A stretch of 64,000 nucleotides of DNA from Halodesulfovibrio aestuarii (GCF_050571805.1 NZ_CP192219.1), one strand, 5' to 3'. Shown: positions 9,233 through 18,430, counted from the first letter of the stretch. Program-made: numbers and translations. Notes: generated by a model from the letters alone, not told the origin.

Positions 9233-10228
9233 CTAGTTAGCAGCTACGTGTGCGAGCAGGTCGAGAACTTTACAGGAGTAACCCCATTCGTTGTCGTACC
9301 ATGAGATAAGCTTAACAAAATTATCATTAAGAGCAATACCAGCGGATGCGTCAAAAATAGAGGTGCAGGATTCACCAACAAAGTCGGTGGAAACTACAGC
9401 ATCTTCAGTGTATGCGAGAATACCTTTAAGCTCATTTTCAGAAGCTTCTTTAAGAGCTGCTTTGATCTCGTCGTAAGTAGCTGACTTTTCAAGACGACAG
9501 GTAAGATCAACTACGGAAACGTCCGGAGTAGGAACACGGAACGCCATACCGGTAAGCTTTCCGTTGAGGGAAGGAATAACTTTACCAACTGCTTTAGCAG
9601 CACCGGTAGAGCTAGGAATGATGTTCTGACCAGCACCACGTCCGCCACGCCAGTCTTTGCAGGAAGGACCATCAACGGTTTTCTGAGTAGCAGTGGTTGC
9701 GTGAACAGTCGTCATGAGACCTTCCACAATACCGAATGCGTTGTGAACAACATGCGCGAGCGGTGCAAGGCAGTTTGTTGTACAGGAAGCGTTGGAAACA
9801 ATGTCCTGACCTGCGTAATCTTTGTGGTTAACACCCATAACAAACATTGGGGTGGCATCTTTGGAAGGTGCAGACAGAATAACTTTCTTAGCACCGGCTT
9901 TGATGTGACCACGGGCAGATTCGTCAGTAAGGAAGAAGCCGGTAGATTCTACAATACATTCGGCGCCAATTGCATCCCATGCAAGTTTTTCCGGACAACA
10001 TTCGGAAGATACACGAATGGTTTTACCGTTAACAACAAGGTGACCGTCTACTACTTCTACGGTGCCGTTAAAGCGCCCGTGAGTAGAGTCGTATTTGAGA
10101 AGGTACGCGATGTAATTAACATCAATAAGGTCGTTAATACCAACAACTTCAATATCATCACGCTGTGTTGCAGCCCTGAATACAAGGCGGCCTATACGGC
10201 CAAAGCCGTTAATACCGATTTTAATCAT
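9233..10228 (-). CDS. gap: glyceraldehyde-3-phosphate dehydrogenase, type I
   Basis: This 331-aa enzyme oxidises glyceraldehyde 3-phosphate to 1,3-bisphosphoglycerate with phosphate and NAD. The NAD-binding INGFGRIGRLVFRA motif opens the protein. An Asp in GINDL (about residue 33) suggests NAD over NADP. The catalytic Cys is in SNASCTTNCLAP (about 150). It is the first gene of a gap-pgk unit. The ribosome site before ATG 10228 is weak. The upstream region carries three similar operator-like boxes. Confidence 0.97.
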   Translation of the reverse strand: MIKIGINGFGRIGRLVFRAATQRDDIEVVGINDLIDVNYIAYLLKYDSTHGRFNGTVEVVDGHLVVNGKTIRVSSECCPEKLAWDAIGAECIVESTGFFLTDESARGHIKAGAKKVILSAPSKDATPMFVMGVNHKDYAGQDIVSNASCTTNCLAPLAHVVHNAFGIVEGLMTTVHATTATQKTVDGPSCKDWRGGRGAGQNIIPSSTGAAKAVGKVIPSLNGKLTGMAFRVPTPDVSVVDLTCRLEKSATYDEIKAALKEASENELKGILAYTEDAVVSTDFVGESCTSIFDASAGIALNDNFVKLISWYDNEWGYSCKVLDLLAHVAAN

Positions 10229-10742
10229 GGTGTTCTTTTACTTGTGCTAAATGGTTACTTTCATACCGAGACGAGTGTAGCTTCTTTGCACTCTGCAAGA
10301 TCACTGTAAAACGTATGGGCGAACACGCTTTACCTCGGCACCTATGCCATATGTATCTTCTTCATCATCGAAATTGCCAGCTGCACAAACTCAAATGAAC
10401 TTCAACTAATACATGACGTAGGTCGCTTGAAAAGAATAGTTCTAGTGATTTTTATAGAGCATTTTTGTTCTTTTTAACAACACAAAATAATGTAAACGGT
10501 CTTACTGTCTGTCTAGTGACAAAAGTTTATAAGTTTCCAGAAAACCCCCTAAAAACAAGACTTTTCACTGTAAAGACCCACATAATGTAAGCGGTTCTAT
10601 GCCCGACGTGCGAATTTTAAAACATAGCACTGCAAACAGTGTAACATATTGTATTTTTAAGCAATACTTATGATATTTATTTTTTTTTGCTTTGCAGAAG
10701 TGAAACGGTTTCATAGTGCCAGTTACATACCGGCACTACAAA
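10229..10742. promoter_or_regulatory. gap upstream region with three TGWAAnCGGTnnnA boxes
   Basis: Three related sequences occur: TGTAAACGGTCTTA (10491-10504), TGTAAGCGGTTCTA (10586-10599) and TGAAACGGTTTCA (10701-10713). The last is a perfect 6-bp inverted repeat around one base and resembles LacI/Cra-type operators. The third copy is close to the end of the AraC gene. A 7-bp TAGTGCC/GGCACTA hairpin (10714-10738) may weakly terminate the araC-type gene. No ORF is evident. Confidence 0.45.
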
Positions 10743-11561
10743 CTATATAAAGAAAGATTGGTATTGTTTTGGAGTGATGGCCAGGCGCTTTTTGAAATTA
10801 CGCTGGAAATGAGCCTGATCTGCGAAGCCGAGCTGCGCAGATGCGTCTGCAATAGTTTCGCCCTGCTTAAGTAACTTTTTTGCTCGCTTTATACGCTCAT
10901 CAATCTGCAATGCATGTGGAGAAAGGCCGTAAACTTCTTTAAATTTACGGATAAGATGATAGCGACTTAGTCCGGCATCCATGGCCAAATCATGCAACGA
11001 ATGATTTGTCGCCAGCTGATCAAATAACTTTTCTCTTACCCTGTGCACACAGGAAGAAGCAATTTTCTGGCACGTGGCAGCAGCCTGATCTTCCTGCCCA
11101 AACCAACGTTGAATATACTGTAACAAGTATGTTTCCGCAGCCAGCGGATTAACATCCTGAATTAACACATTGTAAAGCGCGTTGAATCTGGTAAAAAGCG
11201 CCTTTTCTGACTCATAGTCTTGTAAAAAACCTTGATAGTCCGTTATATGCTTTTCACATAGTTCCGCCTGAGCAGATCCTATCCACGCAGTATCAACAAA
11301 AAGCATCCGGTACGACCATTCTGACGAATCAGGATTACATGAATGCACATCGCCCGGATTAATTGTCACAGTATCTGTTCTATAAACCCGATGTGTTGAC
11401 TTGCGGTTCTTGTATTTCGCCGTGCCATTATCAATCACGCCGAATGAAAATTCATCATGTGAATGGGTATGATAGCAGACAGAAGAATTCAATGCAGTTC
11501 GCACTTCTACAAACGGCAACCCCTTGCATGTACTCAAATAAACAGAACTGTCCTGCTTCAT
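10743..11561 (-). CDS. AraC-family transcriptional regulator
   Basis: This 272-aa regulator has an N-terminal cupin-like sensor domain (about 20-150; HSHDEFSFGVIDNGTAKYKNR and NPGDVHSCNPD). Its C-terminal double helix-turn-helix is at about 170-270 (SLHDLAMDAGLSRYHLIRKFKEVYG, then ADASAQLGFADQAHFQRNFKK). A GAGG site lies eight bases before ATG 11561. It starts nine bases after the LysE-type exporter stop, so the two form an operon. The arrangement of exporter plus AraC-type sensor suggests control of amino acid export, with the ligand unknown. Confidence 0.92.
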   Translation of the reverse strand: MKQDSSVYLSTCKGLPFVEVRTALNSSVCYHTHSHDEFSFGVIDNGTAKYKNRKSTHRVYRTDTVTINPGDVHSCNPDSSEWSYRMLFVDTAWIGSAQAELCEKHITDYQGFLQDYESEKALFTRFNALYNVLIQDVNPLAAETYLLQYIQRWFGQEDQAAATCQKIASSCVHRVREKLFDQLATNHSLHDLAMDAGLSRYHLIRKFKEVYGLSPHALQIDERIKRAKKLLKQGETIADASAQLGFADQAHFQRNFKKRLAITPKQYQSFFI

Positions 11562-11570
11562 TTTCTACCT

Positions 11571-12170
11571 CTATCCAACCAGCATACAAATAACAGCCAC
11601 GCTTAGCAGGGTTCCCATTGTGTGATTAAAACCAGTCTGCCGCTTTGGCGTAGATAAAAACTGTCCGATATATCCACCTAACACGCCCCATACAGAAACG
11701 CCAATAAAGCAAAGTATGAAAGAAGCAAAACTAAAAACAATGAAATACAACGTAGCGTCGCCCCGCCCTAATGCGAATAAGCTCACACCGGACATGGCAA
11801 AAAACCATGCTTTTGGATTAAGCACTTGTACCAGAAAACCTTCCCAGAAACCGGGAAGAGAATCACCATCCGCATTATGGGTCAGATCAAAGCCTTTTGA
11901 CATGGCAATCTTATACGCCACGTAGAGTAAAAACGCTCCACCAACTACCTTAAGAAACCATGTAATTTCAGGTAAAATTTGAGAAACCTGCCCGAGACAT
12001 ACACCGCTTATTACAACAACAAGAGTATAAGAAATGGTTGCGCCCAAAATGTAGAGCACTGTTTTTTTATACCCGCCCCTCGCTCCCGTGCTTGCAGCAA
12101 TAAAATTAACTGGCCCCGGCGTGACAGCTCCGACAAACGTAAAAGCAAACATTGAAGCAAAAATAGACAT
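11571..12170 (-). CDS. LysE-family amino acid exporter
   Basis: This 199-aa membrane protein has about six hydrophobic helices and the LysE/RhtB signature near the N-terminus: FVGAVTPGPVNFIAASTGARGGYKK (about 11-36), with the family's conserved TPGP. Proteins of this family export amino acids such as lysine, threonine or homoserine. The exact substrate is not readable. A GGAGGG site precedes ATG 12170. It is the first gene of a two-gene unit with the AraC regulator. Confidence 0.9.
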   Translation of the reverse strand: MSIFASMFAFTFVGAVTPGPVNFIAASTGARGGYKKTVLYILGATISYTLVVVISGVCLGQVSQILPEITWFLKVVGGAFLLYVAYKIAMSKGFDLTHNADGDSLPGFWEGFLVQVLNPKAWFFAMSGVSLFALGRGDATLYFIVFSFASFILCFIGVSVWGVLGGYIGQFLSTPKRQTGFNHTMGTLLSVAVICMLVG

Positions 12171-12340
12171 GTAGCAAGCCCTCCATATGAATTATGAAGT
12201 CATACTACATAAAACAACAAAACGAATATTGAACGATATTGCTATCAGTGCGTACTAAGCACGGCAGATGAAAAACAGCGCAACGTAATAACTATCCCTC
12301 AGACGTAAATAGAACATACCGTTGAAGTTCTGGAAATACA

Positions 12341-12382
12341 AAAAAAACAGCAGCATGAAGTATTTCATGCTGCTGAATAAAA
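12341..12382 (-). terminator. terminator of the first APC permease gene
   Basis: CAGCAGCATGAA (12348-12359) pairs with TTCATGCTGCTG (12364-12375). A run of seven T follows on the minus strand. The stem resembles the terminator that ends the paralogous permease operon at 23611-23657. Confidence 0.88.
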
Positions 12383-12441
12383 AAAAGAGCGTGCTGTTAC
12401 GTCGAACTTCTTGCCCTTAAAGCCACACAAGTATCAATGTG

Positions 12442-13902
12442 CTATTTAAAAAACACCGGACGGGATGAGCAACCCAGAATCAGTTCTGTCTGTTCCTTAC
12501 GGCTCATTGATGTAAATTCACCAATCTTTGTTTTGTAGAATATGCCGCCAAGCGCACACCATACAAGCAATGCTATCCAGGATTCAGAACCGATTGCACC
12601 GGGAGACCCGGGGATGGTCAAAAGACAAAGGCAGATGACAGAGCTTAAGGAACCAAGTGCAGCATTGATTTTACCTTTTTTGGAGCCATCTTCAAACGGG
12701 TGTGCAGCCATATATTTATACGCTGCAAGACACGAGTAGAGGTACGCCACCACAGTCCCGATTGCAGACATGTCTACAACCCAGTTGAGTACTTCACGAC
12801 CGAAGAATGGCGCAGAAACTGCGATAACAAGTACGAACAGAATAGCATTATGCGGAGTCTGATGCTTAGGATGAATCTGCGCAAACCATGCTGGAAGCAC
12901 TTTTGCACGCCCCATACTGAACAGCAAACGGGAAGAAGCAATAAAAAAGCCATTAATACCGGTAAAGATTGCAGCAGAGACGGCAATTGCCAGAATCACA
13001 CTACCTACGTTACCAAGACTCATTTTCGCTACAGAACCGGTTGCCCACGGGACGTCCAACTGAAGCAACTCCGGATACGGCATAACAACTGCAACAGCTA
13101 TTGTTACGAGTGCGTATAAAAGCACACCCCATGAAATAGCTGAAAGCATCAAGCGCTGAGCATCCTTATGTGGAAAGTCAAACTCTTCTGCCGCCTGTGG
13201 AATGGTATCAAAGCCAACATACAGCCAAGGTGCAATAGCTGTAATCGCCATAACGCTAGCGATAGGCCCTTTATTTTCCGCATATAACGGAAACAGGTTT
13301 GAAATAGATGCCGTATCTGTCAGACAGGAACCTGCGAAGAGGGCAAATACTCCTGAAACCAAAGCAAATGCTAAGAAAACTTGTATCTTACCTACAAGAT
13401 CGGCACCACAATAGTTCAAAAAGCCACAGCCTGCGAGAATAGCAATAAGCATTGCCAATTCACCTGCGTAAACTTTCCAACCTACAATCGTATACAGGTA
13501 CCCGACCTCAAATACACCCGGTAATAAAAAGCGCGACAATAACGCGAGGGCTGTTGCGTTAAGTGCAATAATACAGATGTATCCAAGAACGAGTGCCCAG
13601 CCGCAGATAAACGCTGCGGTCGGCCCGAAACCGATGTAAGCAAAAGTAAATGCGCCTCCTGCTACAGGATACTTGCTCACCATGTTACCATAGCTAATGG
13701 CTACAAAGAATAACATCCCTCCACCCAAAACAAATCCGATGCAAGCTGCCAATGGCCCTGCTGAAGGCAAAAAGCGCAATGCAGGCAAAACAAATGCACC
13801 CCATCCAAGTATAGCCCCTAATGCTAGAGCCCATGCCTGAGATGGTTTAATAGATTTCTTTAACGATGAAGTGTCGTCTGAATTCGTTGAACTACCACTC
13901 AT
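12442..13902 (-). CDS. APC-superfamily amino acid permease (paralogue 1)
   Basis: This 486-aa cytoplasmic-membrane permease has about twelve hydrophobic helices. The first includes ALALGAILGWGAFVLPALRFL, with the glycine-rich unwound TM1 typical of APC carriers. It is very similar along its whole length to the permease at 27623, including long identical stretches such as SAAIFTGINGFFIASSRLL, so the pair arose by duplication. That paralogue leads the taurine operon. This one is monocistronic and has its own -24/-12-like promoter (14124-14139) and terminator. Candidate substrates are taurine, alanine or another small amino acid. Confidence 0.9.
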   Translation of the reverse strand: MSGSSTNSDDTSSLKKSIKPSQAWALALGAILGWGAFVLPALRFLPSAGPLAACIGFVLGGGMLFFVAISYGNMVSKYPVAGGAFTFAYIGFGPTAAFICGWALVLGYICIIALNATALALLSRFLLPGVFEVGYLYTIVGWKVYAGELAMLIAILAGCGFLNYCGADLVGKIQVFLAFALVSGVFALFAGSCLTDTASISNLFPLYAENKGPIASVMAITAIAPWLYVGFDTIPQAAEEFDFPHKDAQRLMLSAISWGVLLYALVTIAVAVVMPYPELLQLDVPWATGSVAKMSLGNVGSVILAIAVSAAIFTGINGFFIASSRLLFSMGRAKVLPAWFAQIHPKHQTPHNAILFVLVIAVSAPFFGREVLNWVVDMSAIGTVVAYLYSCLAAYKYMAAHPFEDGSKKGKINAALGSLSSVICLCLLTIPGSPGAIGSESWIALLVWCALGGIFYKTKIGEFTSMSRKEQTELILGCSSRPVFFK

Positions 13903-14880
13903 AGTAAGCCTTTCTCCTAAATTAAGAAAATAACCGAAGTCATTTCCAGTTTACCTTTTAACCATAGCGTCGTTACTGGCAGAAGAACTAAATCTTGGGG
14001 ACAGGTTACATACACCCAATAGCAACGATGAGATTACTCATGCAGAGGGGTTTCTGTTTTATCAAAGGATAGCACAGCACCCATGCCTAAGGTTTTGGTA
14101 CTCTTTAGGAGCGCCTATCCATATGCATTTCATATGCCAAAAAACACACCAACAACAACCACCTGCTTTAACTATATAAAAAAGAACAGTCTTGTTTCTT
14201 CACTCAACTTTGATTCATTTTTGAATTAATCTATGGCCATTTCGAGTCGTTTTAGACTTAGCCTTATCTATACAACATCTAATTAAGAAAAAAAAACACC
14301 ACAGCGCGGTAAGTGAACCTATTAAAACTCAGCCAGAATCCCTACTCACTGTAGCAATAACCATAATTTTTCGAGCACTAGAGAAAATGACTCATTTATT
14401 TTTACTAGTTGGCATATGAATAATTCATTATTGCATCACAGCAACATCTTATTAAAAAAAGCCAAGTGACGAACAAGCAAAACATTGTAAAAAGTGTGCT
14501 CAACTCAAAAATATATTTCGTTTTTTAGGGTAGTTAATGAAAATTGCTGACTCACTTCATTTTGTCGAATCACAGCACTCATCAACAAAAGCGCCAGAAC
14601 ATCACGCTTTATTAAAGAGGTCTTTCTGTATCTAACAATATATTCTAATTCAACAAGGCCACCTCTGTTCCGCTTAACCACAGCCAATCGAAGCAGGCAC
14701 CCACTTCTCACACGATACACCAACATAAAGTAATTCAGCCCCCCCAGCCCCATCAACAGGTGCAAAAAAATTAAAAAAATGCATTTTACCTCTTTACAAC
14801 GTTAGTGTTTTTGATATTGTTTGGTCGCTCAATCAAGAACAATTTTATTCAACCTCTTTTGCGGAACAAAAGGGAATACA
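13903..14880. other. long AT-rich intergenic region upstream of permease 1
   Basis: Nearly 1 kb lies between the leftward permease and a rightward small ORF. It holds the -24/-12-like element at 14124-14139 and a palindrome AAATGA-C-TCATTT near 14385-14397. An open frame on the minus strand at 14505-14765 lacks a credible ribosome site and looks spurious. Confidence 0.5.
14124..14139 (-). promoter_or_regulatory. sigma-54-like (-24/-12) promoter for permease 1
   Basis: On the minus strand the sequence is TGGCAT-ATGAA-ATGCA, with GG and GC exactly ten bases apart as sigma-54 needs. It deviates from consensus at two positions. It lies about 220 bases before the permease start. Confidence 0.5.
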
Positions 14881-15036
14881 ATGAATCTGTTTTTCAATGT
14901 TGACGACACTAAGTTCAATGCTGGTTCTACAAAACACGCAACACTGCTCACCATGGCAATTCTAATTACTGCTTTTTCCATCAAAGCACATGCCGTGGGC
15001 GCTAATGTTTTGCAACTTGCCCAGTACATTAAGTAA
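14881..15036 (+). CDS. small single-helix membrane protein, unknown function
   Basis: This is a 51-aa ORF with an AGGG ribosome site seven bases before ATG 14881. After a polar N-terminus (MNLFFNVDDTKFNAGSTK) there is one hydrophobic helix (about 19-37, HATLLTMAILITAFSIKAH) and a short polar tail. The frame is also open from position 14821, but the Shine-Dalgarno favours the short form. A GC-rich hairpin at 15112-15134 could end the transcript. I do not recognise the protein. The signal-and-terminator layout makes it a plausible small gene rather than chance. Confidence 0.45.
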   Translation: MNLFFNVDDTKFNAGSTKHATLLTMAILITAFSIKAHAVGANVLQLAQYIK

Positions 15037-15514
15037 GACAGCGATTACTTAATCAGGCTGACCAACCTCTCCACCATACAGGTCATGCCGACATACCTCC
15101 TTCATACAAGAAAGGCCCTGTTTTACAGGGCCTTGTATTGTATGACTTCAGTACCACCCACACAACATTGTTGTTTAAACAACAAACACTCTGAGTAATA
15201 GGCACTGCCCATTTCACAGAGTGAATACTTACGTCCTAAAAAAGGTTTATGTATTTCATATTTTCTTTAATTACTCAAAGAGGATATAAAAGCCAATTTA
15301 AGTTAACTTTTTAAAATAGATGCGCTTTGCCGAGACTCAACATTTTAAACTGTTTGAAAGCACAACTAGTAAATAGAACTTGAAAACATAAAAAAAAATC
15401 TGCAATACTATCCCCAGCATTGTACACAACGTGTCGACATCGTCCTGTTTCTAACTTGCGTGTTACCTCATTCACAAGGAACGATCCGTCAACACAGTAC
15501 CAAGGGGAAACGTT
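15037..15514. other. AT-rich intergenic region
   Basis: Apart from the hairpin at 15112-15134, nothing distinct was seen. It likely carries the promoter of the gene at 15515. Confidence 0.5.
15112..15134 (+). terminator. terminator-like hairpin after the small ORF
   Basis: AAGGCCCTGT and ACAGGGCCTT form a perfect 10-bp stem with a 3-nt loop. The following GTATTGTATG is only weakly T-rich. Confidence 0.55.
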
Positions 15515-16051
15515 ATGAACCGCTGGTTACGGATTCTGCTCGAGTTACTGCCGCTTCAGGTATTTGCATTTTCTTTTCGATATGTTGATGTATCCCACCC
15601 CGGCAGTTGGATGATGCCATTTTATGTGGCAGCAATAACCGCTCTGGTGACACTTGGCGTTTTTCTGAAAAAAAAGGCTATTCCGGATCCCGTAATTGTC
15701 GGGATTGATATGTATATTTTACTGAGCGCTGCATTGCTTAGTGGAGGCACCGCTGGTTTTCCGGTTCTGCTTGCGGATTTAAAGGCTGCTGGAATTCTTG
15801 GTGTAGTTTTTCTGGTTTCTCTCTTTTTGTACGGGACTAAGCCGCAATGGCTGCTTGTATCCCATGACAAGGTACCGGAAAAATTTGCTCAAATTCAGCT
15901 TGCAGTAACAGCTGTATGTTTTGTTGTATCTTTTGTTTTCCGTGAAAACATTTTTGTTTCCGGATTAATTATGCTCGGAGTCCTGTATCTTGCACGGCAA
16001 ATGCTGTGCGACCAGCTTTCAAAGTTTGGTTTTGCAGAACAGGCTCTGTAG
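15515..16051 (+). CDS. multi-pass membrane protein of unknown function
   Basis: This 178-aa protein has about five to six hydrophobic segments (roughly residues 8-24, 31-50, 60-80, 88-106, 125-145 and 147-163). It has no cysteine-rich or catalytic motif that I can identify. An AGGGG ribosome site lies eight bases before ATG 15515. The overall look recalls intracellular septation protein A-like membrane proteins, but the match is only general. It converges with lctP and has no clear functional partner. Confidence 0.75.
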   Translation: MNRWLRILLELLPLQVFAFSFRYVDVSHPGSWMMPFYVAAITALVTLGVFLKKKAIPDPVIVGIDMYILLSAALLSGGTAGFPVLLADLKAAGILGVVFLVSLFLYGTKPQWLLVSHDKVPEKFAQIQLAVTAVCFVVSFVFRENIFVSGLIMLGVLYLARQMLCDQLSKFGFAEQAL

Positions 16052-16104
16052 CCTCGACAAAAAACGGCAAAGCATTGCTGTATGCGTAATAGATAGAAAA
16101 TTTC

Positions 16105-16137
16105 AATGCGGGGAGGCGCTATGCGCCTCCATCGCAT
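16105..16137 (-). terminator. lctP terminator
   Basis: The core stem GGAGGCGC/GCGCCTCC (loop tat) is extended by outer AATGCG/CGCATT pairing. On the minus strand it is followed by GAAATTTTCT. Confidence 0.7.
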
Positions 16138-16147
16138 TGCGAATAAT

Positions 16148-17665
16148 CTAGTAGATTGCGTGCAAGTACGGAATAAGTCCGTACACAAGGGTACCCAAAA
16201 CAAGTACATAGCCACAGCAAACAACGATGGTCTTATTCATAATACGACCTTCGCTACCGGTAATACCGGTTGCTGCTGTTGCAATGGCAATAGATTGTGG
16301 AGAGATCATTTTACCTGCTGTAGCACCAGCTGCGGAAGCTGAAACCAGCCAGGCCTGATCTACACCAATCTTTGCTGCAACCTGCATCTGCAACTGCCCG
16401 AAGAGCACATTTGAAGATGTATCGGAGCCTGTGACAAAGGTACCAAGCGCACCCACCATTGGAGAGATGAATGGGTAGAAGGAGCCGGTAAGCTCGGCAA
16501 TGACCATTGCAATGGTGTTAATCATACCACTGTAGGACATTACCTTCGCAAGCGCGACAATGGCCACTACTGTGATAGCAGACTTGGTGAGCTGCTTTGC
16601 AGTATTGGCCAGAATTTTTGTGATTTCTGCAATTGAGACGCCCTGAATCAAACCACCCACGTATGTGGCGAGAATGATGAGAACCCCCGGAGTGGCAACC
16701 CACTTAATAGTGAACGGTTTATCACCGTAAATAGTGATAACAGACTTAAGGGAGCCAGCCGCGTCTTTAATTGCTGGAAATAAGTTACTGCAAAGAACAA
16801 TGAACGTGAGGATTAACATGTAAGGAACCCACGCCAAAAACTTGCTCTTTGCAGTAAGAGCTTCTTCCGCTTCGGCTGCGGTGCTGCGATGTGCCATACG
16901 GGTGTATGCTATGGTTGCCGCCATACTACAGATACTACCGACAAGACACGGAAGTTCTGCACCCATAAATTTGGCAACATACAGCTGCGGAAGGGCGAAG
17001 CTAAAACCGGAAACAAGACAAGCGCCAATAACGCCTTTCAAACCTTTGAAGCCATCAACAAGGCCGACGACCAGAAAGGTAATAAGAACAATGAATACAG
17101 AGAGCTGGAGTGCTGTGAGATAGCTTACAATCTCAACAGGGATACCGGTTACGCTCGCCATTGTAGTAATTGGAATACCAATTGCGCCGAAAGCTGTCGG
17201 CACGGTATTGGCTACCAGACAAATCACAGCTGCATGCATAGGTGCAAACCCCATTGCAGCAAGGATACTTGCAGGAATTGCTACCGCGGTACCGTAGCCT
17301 GCTACACCTTCAAGAAAACCGCCAAAGCCCCATGCTACAATAAGCACGAGTAAACGGCGATCTGTGGTGATGCTGGAAAGCATTTTAGTAATTACGCTCA
17401 TGCTGCCAGTCTGGGTAGACAAGTTGTATGTAAATACTGCAGCAATAATAACGATCATAATAGGCCAAAGTGCTAAAGCACCACCTTCGGCAGCAGCAGA
17501 AACAGCTTTAAATGCCGGCATGTGCCATTCACCGAATACAGCAATAGCAAGCGTTGCAACTAAAGTTGCAGTACAAGTTTTATGTGCTGGGAGCTTGAGA
17601 ACAACAAGCGAAAAGATAAGCCACGCAATTGGCAGCAACGCCAATAGAAAAGACAAGTATTCCAT
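16148..17665 (-). CDS. lctP: L-lactate permease, LctP family
   Basis: This roughly 505-aa lactate:proton symporter is expected to feed lactate, the classic electron donor of these bacteria, into the cell. Family features include GGFLEGVAGYGTAVAIPASIL (about 115-135), FGAIGIPITTMASVTG, SPMVGALGTFVTGSDTSSNVLFG (about 400-425) and SASAAGATAGKMISPQSIAIA. It has many hydrophobic helices throughout. ATG 17665 has an AGGA site; a GTG in frame three bases earlier is an alternative. No lactate dehydrogenase genes are adjacent in this window. Its long leader holds a 14-bp hairpin. Confidence 0.95.
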   Translation of the reverse strand: MEYLSFLLALLPIAWLIFSLVVLKLPAHKTCTATLVATLAIAVFGEWHMPAFKAVSAAAEGGALALWPIMIVIIAAVFTYNLSTQTGSMSVITKMLSSITTDRRLLVLIVAWGFGGFLEGVAGYGTAVAIPASILAAMGFAPMHAAVICLVANTVPTAFGAIGIPITTMASVTGIPVEIVSYLTALQLSVFIVLITFLVVGLVDGFKGLKGVIGACLVSGFSFALPQLYVAKFMGAELPCLVGSICSMAATIAYTRMAHRSTAAEAEEALTAKSKFLAWVPYMLILTFIVLCSNLFPAIKDAAGSLKSVITIYGDKPFTIKWVATPGVLIILATYVGGLIQGVSIAEITKILANTAKQLTKSAITVVAIVALAKVMSYSGMINTIAMVIAELTGSFYPFISPMVGALGTFVTGSDTSSNVLFGQLQMQVAAKIGVDQAWLVSASAAGATAGKMISPQSIAIATAATGITGSEGRIMNKTIVVCCGYVLVLGTLVYGLIPYLHAIY

Positions 17666-17738
17666 CACAGGTCCTAGTTCAGGTATGTGTAGGTAGAGAC
17701 CAGGCCAACGGAACGCTACCTACATGTGTCTAACTCTC

Positions 17739-17780
17739 TGTCATACTGCCTGGCTGTACCAGAGCTCAGGCAGTATGACA
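17739..17780 (-). promoter_or_regulatory. long hairpin in the lctP leader
   Basis: TGTCATACTGCCTG (17739-17752) pairs perfectly over 14 bp with CAGGCAGTATGACA (17767-17780). The stem lies roughly 75-115 bases before the lctP start. No T-run follows on the minus strand. It could be an attenuator-like element, an mRNA stabiliser or a large operator. Confidence 0.6.
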
Positions 17781-17843
17781 GTCCACCACCCTTTTTGTGC
17801 AGGAAAAGGCAACATCCTGCATAAGGGCCCACAGAGTTGTTAC

Positions 17844-17871
17844 TCAACATGATTGGTTGAGCAATCAACCG
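17844..17871. promoter_or_regulatory. inverted-repeat operator candidate upstream of lctP
   Basis: GGTTGA-GCAA-TCAACC at 17855-17870 shares its core with the element at the start of the two sRNA candidates. A further TTACTCAA at about 17841 pairs imperfectly with it. It lies about 185 bases before lctP. Confidence 0.4.
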
Positions 17872-18394
17872 GATGAATTATCACGATGTAAAGATTTAGC
17901 AAAGCCCTCCATCACCCTATTATACTGAAGTGCGTGCTATATTTTCAGATGTGATATTGTACAAATAAGAACATACGCTGCATTAAACGAAACTGTTCTT
18001 ACATTTTTTGGCAACACTGCACTCTAACAACTCTTGCTATTTTCCCAAAAAACACTACGTAACAAAAACAGATAATATTTTAAAAATATTATCTATTTTT
18101 GTATTTCACCTTTTCCTTTCACTTTCTTCCTGATTATTTTTTCTTTCTTATCATGATATGTTATGCTGTAAATTAATTTTACCTTGCTTTCGAGTTTGTA
18201 CATTTATTCATATAATATTTTTTGCAGGAAAATTTTTTGTACAAAAACAAAGTCGCACGTAAAAAGCACCTTGTAGACAGTTTCAACATTTTTCTACCGC
18301 CACAAGACAACTATTAACATACTTATTTTATTAACTTATATTTTAAAATAAATGTTCGACACCTCATTTTTTCGTAATTCCATTTTTTTTTACG

Positions 18395-18423
18395 TTGACA
18401 TAGGCAGCGTGAATATTTAAAAA
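18395..18423 (+). promoter_or_regulatory. promoter of sRNA candidate A
   Basis: A perfect -35 TTGACA (18395-18400), a 17-base spacer and a -10-like TAAAAA (18418-18423) are present. Sigma-70 spacing would start the RNA near 18430. The distance from TTGACA to the GATTGAGC element is 39 bases, the same as in copy B. Confidence 0.6.
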
Positions 18424-18430
18424 AAAGCAT

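Larger units (their letters stand above)
17666..18394. other. lctP upstream region
   Basis: About 730 bases separate lctP from the sRNA promoter at 18395. They contain the lctP leader hairpin (17739-17780) and a GGTTGAGCAATCAACC palindrome (17855-17870). The rest is very AT-rich. No coding potential was seen. Confidence 0.5.

Noticed and set aside
14505..14765. 86-codon minus-strand ORF
   Set aside because: It starts at TTG without a ribosome site in AT-rich DNA and has no recognisable domain.
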